Origin: Muricauda sp. MAR_2010_75
GTDB taxonomy: Bacteria > Bacteroidota > Bacteroidia > Flavobacteriales > Flavobacteriaceae
Length of the DNA: 64,000 nt
Direction: 5' to 3'
Assembly: GCF_000745185.1 (NCBI RefSeq)
Contig: NZ_JQNJ01000001.1
Span: 1,077,501-1,141,500 of the forward strand
The position numbers and the translations under genes are program-made. Under the pieces are notes generated by a model. It was not told where the DNA came from. It searched no databases and saw only the letters and a program-made list of their open reading frames with translations. Below, one piece after another: positions 45,723 through 53,815 of this stretch. Position 1 is the stretch's first letter, and every line of letters begins with the position of its first letter.

Positions 45723-46253
45723 ATGGATAAAATAAATGAATATGAAATTGAAGGATTGATAGGAATCCTTAGAGAAACAGGAATCAAAGGAATACTCAAA
45801 CACTCCGATCTGATTGTGTGGAATCACATATTGGAAAGAGGTTGGTGTGAAGATAGTTCAAGGGATGGAATGATTAGATACCTACGTGAGAACACCGATA
45901 TGAGTTATGGGGAAATTACCTCGTTACTGAATAGGTTCAAGGATTGGAAAGAACTTCTCCCATCATACAGTTTAAAACTCAACTCCAAACTCGATTCAAT
46001 AAACAAGAGGTATAATTCAATTGTACCGTTCCAATGGATAGGTGAAAGTGATAATCGGAAACTACTTGGTTTTGTAAACGAGGAACGTGGTATCAATGTC
46101 TATGATGGTAGTGGGGATTTCTTGGTGAGGGTATGTGAGATAAAAAAGGGGAATTGGGAAGTAAATTGGAAAAATACAATGAATCTTACAGTACCTCAAC
46201 AGAGATATATATTGGATGAAATCTCACGTTTGAAAAAGACAAATTGGATTTGA
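45723..46253 (+). CDS. Element protein of unknown function
   Basis: 176 residues from ATG 45723 (MDKINEYEIEGLIGILRETG); a GTG at 45681 in the same frame would add 14 residues. The N-terminal third is helical (HSDLIVWNHILERGWCEDSS); the rest mixes helix and strands (NERGINVYDGSGDFLV is approximate to one strand pair). No motif recognised. Its stop is two bases before the next start, so it is cotranslated with the HTH gene. Confidence 0.6.
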   Translation: MDKINEYEIEGLIGILRETGIKGILKHSDLIVWNHILERGWCEDSSRDGMIRYLRENTDMSYGEITSLLNRFKDWKELLPSYSLKLNSKLDSINKRYNSIVPFQWIGESDNRKLLGFVNEERGINVYDGSGDFLVRVCEIKKGNWEVNWKNTMNLTVPQQRYILDEISRLKKTNWI

Positions 46254-46255
46254 TT

Positions 46256-46537
46256 ATGGAGAATCCGTTTGAAGAACAGATTGAAGGTCTGGAGTTCTAT
46301 CGATGGATATCGGTAGATGATTGTTCAGAAAAATTGAATGTGAGTAAAAGAACAATTTTCAAATACCTCAAAGAAGGAAAGATTAGGGGTGTGAAATGGA
46401 AAAACCGAAGGTTGGTGGATTCTGTTTCGGTAATCGGTTTCCTGCTGGAGAAAAGGGTGATTGAATACGAACAACTCAAAAGTGAGGAAATGAGAAAGAT
46501 GGTAAAATCAAAGAACCAAAATCTTATCCCAAATTGA
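46256..46537 (+). CDS. HTH DNA-binding protein, excisionase-like
   Basis: 93 residues from ATG 46256. YRWISVDDCSEKLNVSKRTI is a helix-turn-helix, followed by FKYLKEGKIRGVKWKNRRLV, the classical excisionase/HTH_17 wing. A Lys/Glu tail follows. Near the right end of the element, so a second candidate directionality factor. Its last 30 bases overlap the convergent gene at 46508-46819. Confidence 0.75.
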   Translation: MENPFEEQIEGLEFYRWISVDDCSEKLNVSKRTIFKYLKEGKIRGVKWKNRRLVDSVSVIGFLLEKRVIEYEQLKSEEMRKMVKSKNQNLIPN

Positions 46538-46819
46538 TTCTATAAACTCCCTTGTGGGGTTCTCAACCAATTCAACGGATACATCTTTTAATTCTACTAT
46601 ATCCTCCCTTTTCACCCTTTCCTCACGTTTCAATCCCTTTTTGTAAATAGAGAAAACAATTTGGGGTGTAAAAGACCCCCCACGGGGTGATTTCAAACCT
46701 TCCTCGTTAAGGATTTTGGAAATCTTTCTATACCCCATCGGAGTAAGAATATTTTCCTTAAATCCTCTTATTTTGTCAAAAAGTTGTTGTTGGTATTCAC
46801 TATAATTTGATTCCCACAA
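46508..46819 (-). CDS. Small protein resembling a recombinase DNA-binding domain
   Basis: 103 residues from a TTG at 46819. GYRKISKILNEEGLKSPRGG then SFTPQIVFSIYKKGLKREER resembles the recombinase domain that follows the catalytic domain of serine recombinases, but no catalytic domain is present. The frame stays open upstream through the att site without any start codon, so the true N-terminus is uncertain. Same strand as glmS, 72 bases beyond its stop, so it may be transcribed by read-through. Confidence 0.6.
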   Translation of the reverse strand: MWESNYSEYQQQLFDKIRGFKENILTPMGYRKISKILNEEGLKSPRGGSFTPQIVFSIYKKGLKREERVKREDIVELKDVSVELVENPTREFIESIWDKILVL

Positions 46820-46864
46820 TTTTGTGGTAACTACTGATACCGTGAACCTTATGATTGTTATTGC

Positions 46865-46883
46865 GGGGTAAGGATAATAAACA
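46865..46883. repeat. Right terminal inverted repeat arm
   Basis: The minus strand reads TGTTTATTATCCTTACCCC, matching the left-end arm in inverted orientation, 7 bases inside the right att core. Confidence 0.6.
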
Positions 46884-46890
46884 CTTTTTT

Positions 46891-46907
46891 CTATTCCACC
46901 GTAACCG
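46891..46907 (-). other. Right attachment site (att core copy 2) within glmS
   Basis: CTATTCCACCGTAACCG; minus-strand codons give SVTVE and a TAG stop. Compared with the left copy, the differences within the VTVE-stop codons are all at third positions, so both copies encode the same C-terminus. Confidence 0.75.
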
Positions 46908-48738
46908 ATTTTGCCAAATTTCTGGGCTGATCCACATTACATCCCCGCATTACGGCAATGTGATATGATAACAATTGTAGTGGTATTGTTGTCAATAGTG
47001 GCGAAAGCCCTTCCGAGGTTTCTGGAACCTCAATGACGTGATCCGCTAGCTCTTTTACAGTTTTGTCACCTTCAGTAACAATGGCAATGATCCGTCCATT
47101 TCTGGACTTAATTTCCTGAATATTGCTGACAACCTTCTCATAATGCCCTTTCTTGGTCGCAATGACAATTACTGGCATCTGTTCATCAATCAAGGCAATG
47201 GGCCCGTGCTTCATCTCGGCTGCCGGATAACCCTCCGCGTGGATATAACTGATTTCCTTCAACTTTAAGGCACCTTCCAAGGCCACAGGGAAATTATATC
47301 CCCTGCCCAAATAGAGACAGTTGGTGGAACCTTGGTATATTTCTGAAATTTTTTTCACAGCTGCATTCGACTCCAAGGTCTTCTCCACTTTTGCAGGAAT
47401 ACCTTCCAACTCCGCTAAATATTCATGGTACTTGGATTGTGACAACGTCCCTTTTTCTTGTGCCAGTTTTAGAGCAATTAGGGTGAGTACCGTAATCTGT
47501 GTGGTAAATGCTTTTGTTGAGGCCACACCGATCTCAGGACCGGCATGGGTATAAGCTCCCGCATGGGTTTCCCTGGCTATTGATGAGCCGACCACATTGC
47601 AAACCCCAAAAACAAAGGCACCTCTTTCCTTGGCCAATTTTATGGCCGCCAAGGTATCTGCAGTTTCCCCAGATTGCGAAATGGCAATCAACACGTCATT
47701 TTCCGTAATTACCGGGTTTCTATATCTAAACTCCGAGGCGTATTCAACTTCTACAGGAATCCGGGCCAAATCTTCAAAAATGTACTCGGCCACCAATCCA
47801 GCGTGCCATGATGTTCCACAAGCCACAATAATAATTCTGTTGGCGTTGAGGAATTTTTCTAAATTTTGATCAATGCCCGCCATTTTTATAAGGCCTTTAT
47901 CTGCGAGCAAACGTCCTCTATAGGTATCCAATATGGCCCTGGGTTGTTCATAGATTTCTTTGAGCATGAAATGCTCGTATCCTCCTTTTTCAATCTCCTC
48001 AAGATTCAATTGAAGTTCATGGATATTGGGATAGGCGATGGCATCGTCCTTGATTTTCCTCAACTTGATTTCCTTTCCGATGCGCACAATGGCCATTTCC
48101 TCATCCTCCAAATAGACTGCATTATTGGTAAATTCAATAAACGGGGAAGCATCTGAGGCAATAAAGTATTCGTTTTCCCCTATTCCAATAGCCAACGGGC
48201 TTCCCAGTTTGGCCACAACAATCTCATCGGGCTTATTTTTATCAAAAACGGCAATGGCATAGGCACCCACTACCTGGTTGAGCGCAATTTGAACTGCTTT
48301 TCCCAATTTTACGCCTTCTTTGTTCTTTACCTCTTCGATAAGGTTGACCAATACTTCAGTATCTGTATCAGATTGAAAGGAATAGCCCCTCTTGATCAGT
48401 GCCGTTTTTATGGACTCATAATTTTCGATGATTCCATTGTGGATAATCACCAAGTCACCGGAATTTGAATAATGGGGATGTGAATTTACATCGTTGGGGA
48501 CCCCATGGGTGGCCCATCTTGTATGGCCAAGCCCCAATTTCCCGGTTGTGGATATTGAAGTTTCGGCTTTGTGCTTTAGGTCCTCAACCTTGCCTTTTGT
48601 TTTGGATAAACTGGTGTTTTCACCATCAAAAAGTACAATCCCTGCACTATCGTATCCTCTATATTCCAGTCTTTGAAGACCTTTTATGATTATGGGATAT
48701 GCGTCTCTGTGACCAATATACCCTACTATTCCACACAT
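46891..48738 (-). CDS. glmS: Glutamine-fructose-6-phosphate aminotransferase (isomerizing)
   Basis: Makes glucosamine-6-phosphate for peptidoglycan and LPS. MCGIVGYIGHRDAYP carries the nucleophilic Cys2 of the glutaminase domain. Two SIS domains follow (ISQSGETADTLAAIKLAKE; GRGYNFPVALEGALKLKEIS). The C-terminus is NLAKSVTVE. 615 aa, complete. The mobile element is inserted at the last codons and supplies the present last codon and stop, so the protein is unchanged, but its original terminator is 9.6 kb away and none is visible in the first 350 bases of the element. Confidence 0.98.
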   Translation of the reverse strand: MCGIVGYIGHRDAYPIIIKGLQRLEYRGYDSAGIVLFDGENTSLSKTKGKVEDLKHKAETSISTTGKLGLGHTRWATHGVPNDVNSHPHYSNSGDLVIIHNGIIENYESIKTALIKRGYSFQSDTDTEVLVNLIEEVKNKEGVKLGKAVQIALNQVVGAYAIAVFDKNKPDEIVVAKLGSPLAIGIGENEYFIASDASPFIEFTNNAVYLEDEEMAIVRIGKEIKLRKIKDDAIAYPNIHELQLNLEEIEKGGYEHFMLKEIYEQPRAILDTYRGRLLADKGLIKMAGIDQNLEKFLNANRIIIVACGTSWHAGLVAEYIFEDLARIPVEVEYASEFRYRNPVITENDVLIAISQSGETADTLAAIKLAKERGAFVFGVCNVVGSSIARETHAGAYTHAGPEIGVASTKAFTTQITVLTLIALKLAQEKGTLSQSKYHEYLAELEGIPAKVEKTLESNAAVKKISEIYQGSTNCLYLGRGYNFPVALEGALKLKEISYIHAEGYPAAEMKHGPIALIDEQMPVIVIATKKGHYEKVVSNIQEIKSRNGRIIAIVTEGDKTVKELADHVIEVPETSEGLSPLLTTIPLQLLSYHIAVMRGCNVDQPRNLAKSVTVE

Positions 48739-48866
48739 AAGATAGATTTTTGTTGAACGGTTGTTGTTGGGTTAAGCTCCTTAAAATTATAATCTATTGC
48801 TTAAAAACCAACAAAACGACACGTTGAAAACGATGAACAACGTAAAATTAGCCATAAGAAGCGATA

Positions 48867-50693
48867 TTAGTTCGCTTCGGTATAGTGAATTTCAAGTTTT
48901 AGTTTCTTGTCCTCATTGGCAGGGTCAACATTACTGCCGTAAAGAATAGTGCCCAAAGGACTTATGGATGACATGACGGGAGCATCAATTCCTTGATCAC
49001 TCCCATCCATCCCCTCTTGTGTCCCTATAAAATCGATGTTCGATGTCAAGGTAAGTGCCAAACTGGCATTTGTGGAGTCCCTAACAATAATGTTATTAAG
49101 GTGTTCGGTTATTCTAATGGTATATTTTGTAGTATTATTTTCTTTATCAATGATCCCGTCATAGTTAAGGTAGATTCCCAATGGACCCTCATTACGGTTG
49201 TTTTCTGTTGCAATATTGTACAAAGGCAAGTTTGTTTCGGCATTGTATAAATAAAGTCTAGGCGGTTCCACAACATCACCTCCGCCCAGAGCACTCTGAT
49301 TTACATGAAAGACCAGATTGGCTTCATTAATGATCCAATTATTTGCCCTAATCTGATTTATAATGTCCCCGCCACCATTCAAGGTTTCCTCAAACAAACG
49401 TATTTCGGCAAGGGTCTTTGCGCCCTTGACATAAATCTGGGAGGCATTTTCACCATTGTCCAATTCACTTGCAATATCCGGAGAAAGCGGTTCTTCTTCA
49501 AATATATTGACCGCATTTCCGATGAAGCTATTTGTGTTGCTATTTACGCTCAATAAATTGAGGACAAAATCCTTTTCAGCTGTCTCCACATCCTCATCTG
49601 TGGAATTGTAATCTTGGTATTCATAGGTTATGGTAATATTGGCATCCGTCAAGTCCAATAGGAACATTAATTCTTCCGAATCAGCATCCCCTGCGGTAAT
49701 ATGTATACCCCTGAAAAAATCGGCAAAATTGAACTGGCTCAGCAATTCTGATCCACCTTCTTTGTCCAAAATATTTTGCTGAAAAAATTCTGGGTTCAAA
49801 GGTACACGTATGCCCGGGGCCAATCGCGATTCTACAACAGTTTCTGATTCGTCAACATCAGTATCAGGGTCATCCTCGGCAAAAGTCAACATTTCCTGAT
49901 TGTCAATAACCACTGTTTTTTGACCTTCAAGGGTAAGCTCTTCGCCAATAAAACTGGAAAAATCCTGATTGGAGAAATAACGTTGCCGTTCCTCAAAATT
50001 GGTATTGGGGTCCAAATCCCGAAGAAAGTAGTTTGACCTTGACACTTTTATATCAAAAGACTTTGTTCTATCACCATAAATACTGTCCAAATCATACGTT
50101 CGAGGGTAAATGTTGGGCACAAAATTATCTCCAGTGCCATCTTGATCCGCGTCAAGGGGATTGGAGCCAATGTTCCTTTCCTCAATATCGGTAACCCCAT
50201 CACCATCGGTATCTGATGTAGCATCAAATGGATCACTGTCCAACTCATTCTCCACGCCATCCCCATCGCTGTCCCTTGTAACTGTTGGAGGCACTTGGAA
50301 CGGGATATATAGGTAGACTTCTTTTACGGTTTCTTCTTCTGGAACAGTAGCGTCGTTATCATCAGAATCGGCATTGTTCTCTGTAGCTTGGGAATAATCC
50401 CCAAAAACCGGTTCCGAACTGGAGAGGGTAACCTGGGTCATGATGCTTGCCTTCCGTTTTCCATAAACAGGGTCGTTAAAAGTTCCCAATTGGTACAAAG
50501 GCAGCCGATTGGTCTGCACGGCAACAATGCTCTTGTTAAAGGCAAAAACATCATATTCTACCGTACCTGTAGTAAAGGGTTCTCCACCTACAACACCTTC
50601 TCCTATGGTGTCCAGTTCATCTTCACAAGAAACGGTCATTAAAAATAAAGTTCCAACCAAGGCCGAAACTTTTATCATCCTGGAAAATTTCAT
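48867..50693 (-). CDS. DUF4270 lipoprotein with calcium-binding TSP3-like repeats
   Basis: 608 residues. [18 protein letters not shown] gives a lipoprotein signal when started at or near 50693. DUF4270 pattern: [40 protein letters not shown]. Residues 130-190 hold tandem Asp-rich thrombospondin type 3-like motifs ([37 protein letters not shown]) expected to bind calcium. Function unknown. It follows the starch-synthase-like gene by 5 bases, so they are cotranscribed, a pairing seen widely in flavobacteria. Confidence 0.85.
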   Translation of the reverse strand: MKFSRMIKVSALVGTLFLMTVSCEDELDTIGEGVVGGEPFTTGTVEYDVFAFNKSIVAVQTNRLPLYQLGTFNDPVYGKRKASIMTQVTLSSSEPVFGDYSQATENNADSDDNDATVPEEETVKEVYLYIPFQVPPTVTRDSDGDGVENELDSDPFDATSDTDGDGVTDIEERNIGSNPLDADQDGTGDNFVPNIYPRTYDLDSIYGDRTKSFDIKVSRSNYFLRDLDPNTNFEERQRYFSNQDFSSFIGEELTLEGQKTVVIDNQEMLTFAEDDPDTDVDESETVVESRLAPGIRVPLNPEFFQQNILDKEGGSELLSQFNFADFFRGIHITAGDADSEELMFLLDLTDANITITYEYQDYNSTDEDVETAEKDFVLNLLSVNSNTNSFIGNAVNIFEEEPLSPDIASELDNGENASQIYVKGAKTLAEIRLFEETLNGGGDIINQIRANNWIINEANLVFHVNQSALGGGDVVEPPRLYLYNAETNLPLYNIATENNRNEGPLGIYLNYDGIIDKENNTTKYTIRITEHLNNIIVRDSTNASLALTLTSNIDFIGTQEGMDGSDQGIDAPVMSSISPLGTILYGSNVDPANEDKKLKLEIHYTEAN

Positions 50694-50698
50694 GCAAT

Positions 50699-51508
50699 TT
50701 ATTTTAAAACCTCTGTTTTATAGAAATTTGTGTACGCTTCCTCGGCTTCTTGAAGTGAAACATAGGGCAACACAGGTTTGGAAAGATTGTCTATGTGGTC
50801 CTTTAAATCTTCCGACACCTCTTCTGCGGCTAAAATAATGGCATCGGAATAATCTGCCGCAACCTTTAACAAATTATTATAGTCAGGGTGGGAAAGTGAT
50901 GAAATCTGTTCCTTATCAATACCATCAAAGGCAATTTTATTGATCATTTCAGCATCCAGCTCTCCTTCAAAACTTTTGTTGTAGATAGAGGTGATAATCT
51001 TACTATCGGCAAATAGCGGTTCATCCGCATAATACTCCCTAAGATATAAGGGCAGCAAAGAGGCCATCCAACCATGAACATGGATAATATCTGGGGACCA
51101 ATTCAATTTTTTAACCGTTTCCACCACGCCTTTGGCAAAGAAAATAGCGCGCTCGTCGTTATCCGGGAACAGGTTCCCTTCACTATCCGTAAAGGTCGCC
51201 TTTCTTTTAAAGTATTCTTCGTTGTCTATAAAATACACCTGAATACGTTCCTTGGGAATGGATGCCACTTTAATGATCAATGGCATATCCATGTCATTGA
51301 TGACCAAGTTCATCCCCGATAAACGAATAACTTCGTGCAATTGATGCCTCCTTTCATTGATGTTTCCATATCTTGGCATAAAAATGCGGATTTGGCCGCC
51401 GTTGCTATTGACCATGCGGGGCGCTTCATACGACATTAAGGAAACCGGATTCTCTGGGAGGTAAGGAACTAATTCAGAAGATACAAACAATATCTTTTTA
51501 CCATTCAT
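50699..51508 (-). CDS. Half-length glycogen/starch synthase-like protein
   Basis: 269 residues from ATG 51508 ([20 protein letters not shown]). It resembles only the N-terminal Rossmann domain of GT5 glycogen synthase ([20 protein letters not shown]), about half the normal length of 470-480. The ADP-glucose loop KxGGL near the N-terminus is absent. So glycogen synthase activity is doubtful; it may be a binding or regulatory relative. Divergent from panC, cotranscribed with the DUF4270 gene. Confidence 0.82.
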   Translation of the reverse strand: MNGKKILFVSSELVPYLPENPVSLMSYEAPRMVNSNGGQIRIFMPRYGNINERRHQLHEVIRLSGMNLVINDMDMPLIIKVASIPKERIQVYFIDNEEYFKRKATFTDSEGNLFPDNDERAIFFAKGVVETVKKLNWSPDIIHVHGWMASLLPLYLREYYADEPLFADSKIITSIYNKSFEGELDAEMINKIAFDGIDKEQISSLSHPDYNNLLKVAADYSDAIILAAEEVSEDLKDHIDNLSKPVLPYVSLQEAEEAYTNFYKTEVLK

Positions 51509-51544
51509 AAACACTTTCTTTTGTTTATCCGAAAAACGTAGCTG

Positions 51545-51552
51545 CAAAAGTA
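51545..51552 (-). promoter_or_regulatory. -7 element for the starch-synthase-like/DUF4270 unit
   Basis: TACTTTTG on the minus strand matches TAnnTTTG, 37 bases before the start codon. Confidence 0.45.
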
Positions 51553-51583
51553 CAAAAATTATGCTGATTACCAGTATTTATAG

Positions 51584-51591
51584 TATTTTTG
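51584..51591 (+). promoter_or_regulatory. -7 element of the panC promoter
   Basis: TATTTTTG matches TAnnTTTG, 20 bases before the panC ATG, divergent from the element at 51545-51552. Confidence 0.45.
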
Positions 51592-51610
51592 CACGCTTTT
51601 AAACCATGTA

Positions 51611-52459
51611 ATGCACATATTTGACCGTAAAAAAGAACTCATGTCCTTCCTTGAAGAAGAGCGCAACAAGAACCGTACCATTGGGCTTGTGCCCACTATG
51701 GGCGCCCTTCATAAAGGTCATATCTCCTTGGTTAAAAAAGCACTTTTGGAAAATGATAGGGTTGTGGTCAGTATTTTTGTGAACCCTACCCAATTTGACA
51801 AAAAGGATGATCTTGAAAAATATCCCAGAACCTTTGAAAGGGATTTAAAACTTTTGAAGGACGTTTCGGAAAACATCATTGTGTTTGCCCCTTCCATAGA
51901 TGAAATTTATGGAGAAAACATAAAATCGCAAAACTATGAGTTTGATGGTCTGGACAAAGTCATGGAAGGTGAGTTCAGGGAAGGTCATTTTGATGGTGTG
52001 GGCACCATAGTGGAACTGTTCCTTAGAACCGTTTCTCCAGACAAAGCCTATTTTGGTGAAAAGGATTTCCAACAGCTCCAAATCATCCGAAAAATGGCGG
52101 CGTCCAAGAAACTGCCATGTGAAATTACAGGGTGCCCCATAGAGCGCGAGCCGCATGGATTGGCCATGAGTTCGCGTAATGAAAGGCTCTCCAAAACGAC
52201 TAGACAAGAAGCGAGTTTCATTTATGAAACCCTCCAATCTGCCAAGGCAAAATTTGGCACGGAAAGTGCGAGAAATATAATGGATTGGGTAAAGGAGGAA
52301 TTTAAAAATAATCCGTTGTTTGAGTTGGAATATTTTCAGATTGCCGATGAGGATACGCTCACCCCAATGCTCAAAAAACAAGAAAATAGAAAATATAGGG
52401 CGTTCATTGCCGTTTATGCCGATGGTGTTCGCCTAATAGATAATCTAAGATTGAATTGA
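51611..52459 (+). CDS. panC: Pantothenate synthetase
   Basis: Joins pantoate and beta-alanine with ATP to give pantothenate. VPTMGALHKGHISLVKKA contains the ATP-binding HKGH, and VSIFVNPTQFDKKDDLEKYP the conserved NPTQF. The C-terminal domain has MSSRNERLS. 282 aa, normal. panD follows 12 bases later, so substrate supply and ligation are in one operon. Confidence 0.97.
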   Translation: MHIFDRKKELMSFLEEERNKNRTIGLVPTMGALHKGHISLVKKALLENDRVVVSIFVNPTQFDKKDDLEKYPRTFERDLKLLKDVSENIIVFAPSIDEIYGENIKSQNYEFDGLDKVMEGEFREGHFDGVGTIVELFLRTVSPDKAYFGEKDFQQLQIIRKMAASKKLPCEITGCPIEREPHGLAMSSRNERLSKTTRQEASFIYETLQSAKAKFGTESARNIMDWVKEEFKNNPLFELEYFQIADEDTLTPMLKKQENRKYRAFIAVYADGVRLIDNLRLN

Positions 52460-52471
52460 TACATTTGCACC

Positions 52472-52822
52472 ATGCAAGTAGAAGTTGTAAAATCGAAAGT
52501 TCACAGAGTAAAGGTAACCGGGGCCGATCTTAATTATATCGGTAGCATTACCATTGATGAGGACATCATGGATGCCGCCAATATTATTAGGGGCGAAAAA
52601 GTGCAGATTGTGAACAACAACAACGGCGAACGGCTGGAAACCTATGCCATTCCTGGCCCACGTGGCTCAGGAGAGCTTACCCTTAACGGTGCCGCCGCCC
52701 GAAAAGTGGCGGTTGGCGACGTATTGATCCTAATCACCTATGCCTGGATGAGCATTGAAGAGGCCAAGTCATTCAATCCAGCTTTGGTCTTCCCCAACGA
52801 AGCCACCAATCTTTTGAACTGA
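52472..52822 (+). CDS. panD: Aspartate 1-decarboxylase
   Basis: Makes beta-alanine for PanC. A pyruvoyl enzyme that cleaves itself at the Gly-Ser bond visible in [19 protein letters not shown]. Also [19 protein letters not shown]. 116 aa, normal. The next gene starts two bases after its stop. Confidence 0.97.
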   Translation: MQVEVVKSKVHRVKVTGADLNYIGSITIDEDIMDAANIIRGEKVQIVNNNNGERLETYAIPGPRGSGELTLNGAAARKVAVGDVLILITYAWMSIEEAKSFNPALVFPNEATNLLN

Positions 52823-52824
52823 TT

Positions 52825-53790
52825 TTGGGCAAATCCCTGAAAAAATTCCTGAAGATTTTTGTTCCCATAGCCGTTGGGCTGTTTTTGGTGTGGTACTCCT
52901 ATAACTCCACCACTCCGGAGGAACGCAAACAGATTATCCATTATATTTCAAATGCCAGTCCTTTTTGGGTCACAATGTCCGTTATTCTTGGGGTTTTGAG
53001 TCACATTTCAAGGGCCATCCGTTGGAACTACCTTTTGGAACCCATGGGATATCGACCCAAGGTCATCAACAATATCTTCATTGTACTCATTTCCTACTTT
53101 GCCAATCTGGGGATTCCTAGATCAGGTGAAATTTTAAGGGCTACGGCATTGACCACCTACGAAAAAGTTCCCTTTGAAAAAGGATTTGGAACCATCGTCA
53201 CCGAAAGGGTCATCGACCTCTTGATGCTTTTATTGGTCATCATCATCACCCTTTTGCTTCAAACTGATATCATTTTAACTTTCCTGGAAGAAAAAGGGGT
53301 CAATCTTATTGGTGCTTTTGGAATTCTGCTCGTTGGGATTGCCGGACTATTTATTTCCACAGCGATTATCCGAAAATCAAAATCGGCTTTGGCCCAAAAG
53401 CTCAAATCCTTTTTAAATGGATTATTGGATGGGGTATTGAGTGTCTTCAAAATGAAGAAAAAATGGCCTTTTATTTTTCATACCTTCTTTATTTGGGCCG
53501 CCTATATTGGCATGTTTTGGGTCATAAAGCACACCGTGGCCGAAACCATGTCGCTCTCCCTAAGTGAATTGTTGGTTGCCTTTGTGGGAGGTGCCTTTGC
53601 CATGTCCACCACAAACGGCGGCATAGGGCTGTATCCCATAGCCGTTAGTGCTGCTTTGGGCATTTATGGCATTAGCTCCGTTTCTGGAGATGCTTTTGGC
53701 TGGATCATGTGGATCGCACAGACCCTAATGGTTGTGGTTTTCGGTACAATATCCTTCATTGTCCTACCGTTATTGAATAGAAATCGGTAA
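52825..53790 (+). CDS. Lysylphosphatidylglycerol synthase TM-like (flippase-like) membrane protein
   Basis: 321 residues, about eight transmembrane helices, inner membrane. TTG start at 52825 (MGKSLKKFLKIFVPIAVG), two bases after panD. SRAIRWNYLLEPMGYRPKV and RSGEILRATALTTYEKVPFE, plus GTIVTERVIDLLML, are the signature of the UPF0104/YbhN/AglD2 family. It lacks the catalytic MprF domain. Probable lipid-linked transport or biosynthesis role. Third gene of the pan operon, no functional link evident. Confidence 0.87.
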   Translation: MGKSLKKFLKIFVPIAVGLFLVWYSYNSTTPEERKQIIHYISNASPFWVTMSVILGVLSHISRAIRWNYLLEPMGYRPKVINNIFIVLISYFANLGIPRSGEILRATALTTYEKVPFEKGFGTIVTERVIDLLMLLLVIIITLLLQTDIILTFLEEKGVNLIGAFGILLVGIAGLFISTAIIRKSKSALAQKLKSFLNGLLDGVLSVFKMKKKWPFIFHTFFIWAAYIGMFWVIKHTVAETMSLSLSELLVAFVGGAFAMSTTNGGIGLYPIAVSAALGIYGISSVSGDAFGWIMWIAQTLMVVVFGTISFIVLPLLNRNR

Positions 53791-53815
53791 ACCCCAGCCA
53801 TCAAAATCTTGACCT

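Larger units (their letters stand above)
37273..46899. mobile_element. Integrative element of about 9.6 kb inserted in the 3' end of glmS
   Basis: Bounded by the duplicated glmS C-terminal core and by an imperfect inverted repeat just inside each end. Content is visibly AT-rich against the flanks. It carries a large serine recombinase, an HUH Rep-like gene, two excisionase-like HTH genes, a resolvase and about eight other genes, several of them phage- or plasmid-like. There are no Tns proteins, capsid genes or conjugation genes. It is best described as a serine-recombinase integrative element, possibly a plasmid-like or satellite element with rolling-circle replication. Exact ends depend on the crossover point. 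Confidence 0.8.

Noticed and set aside
37273..46899. Tn7-like transposon at glmS
   Set aside because: The target fits, but no TnsA, TnsB, TnsC or TnsD-like genes, no 5-bp target duplication, and insertion is within rather than downstream of the coding end. A serine recombinase sits at the edge instead.
37273..46899. Complete prophage or conjugative element
   Set aside because: No capsid, portal, terminase, tail, lysis, type IV secretion or relaxase/coupling-protein genes were recognised.
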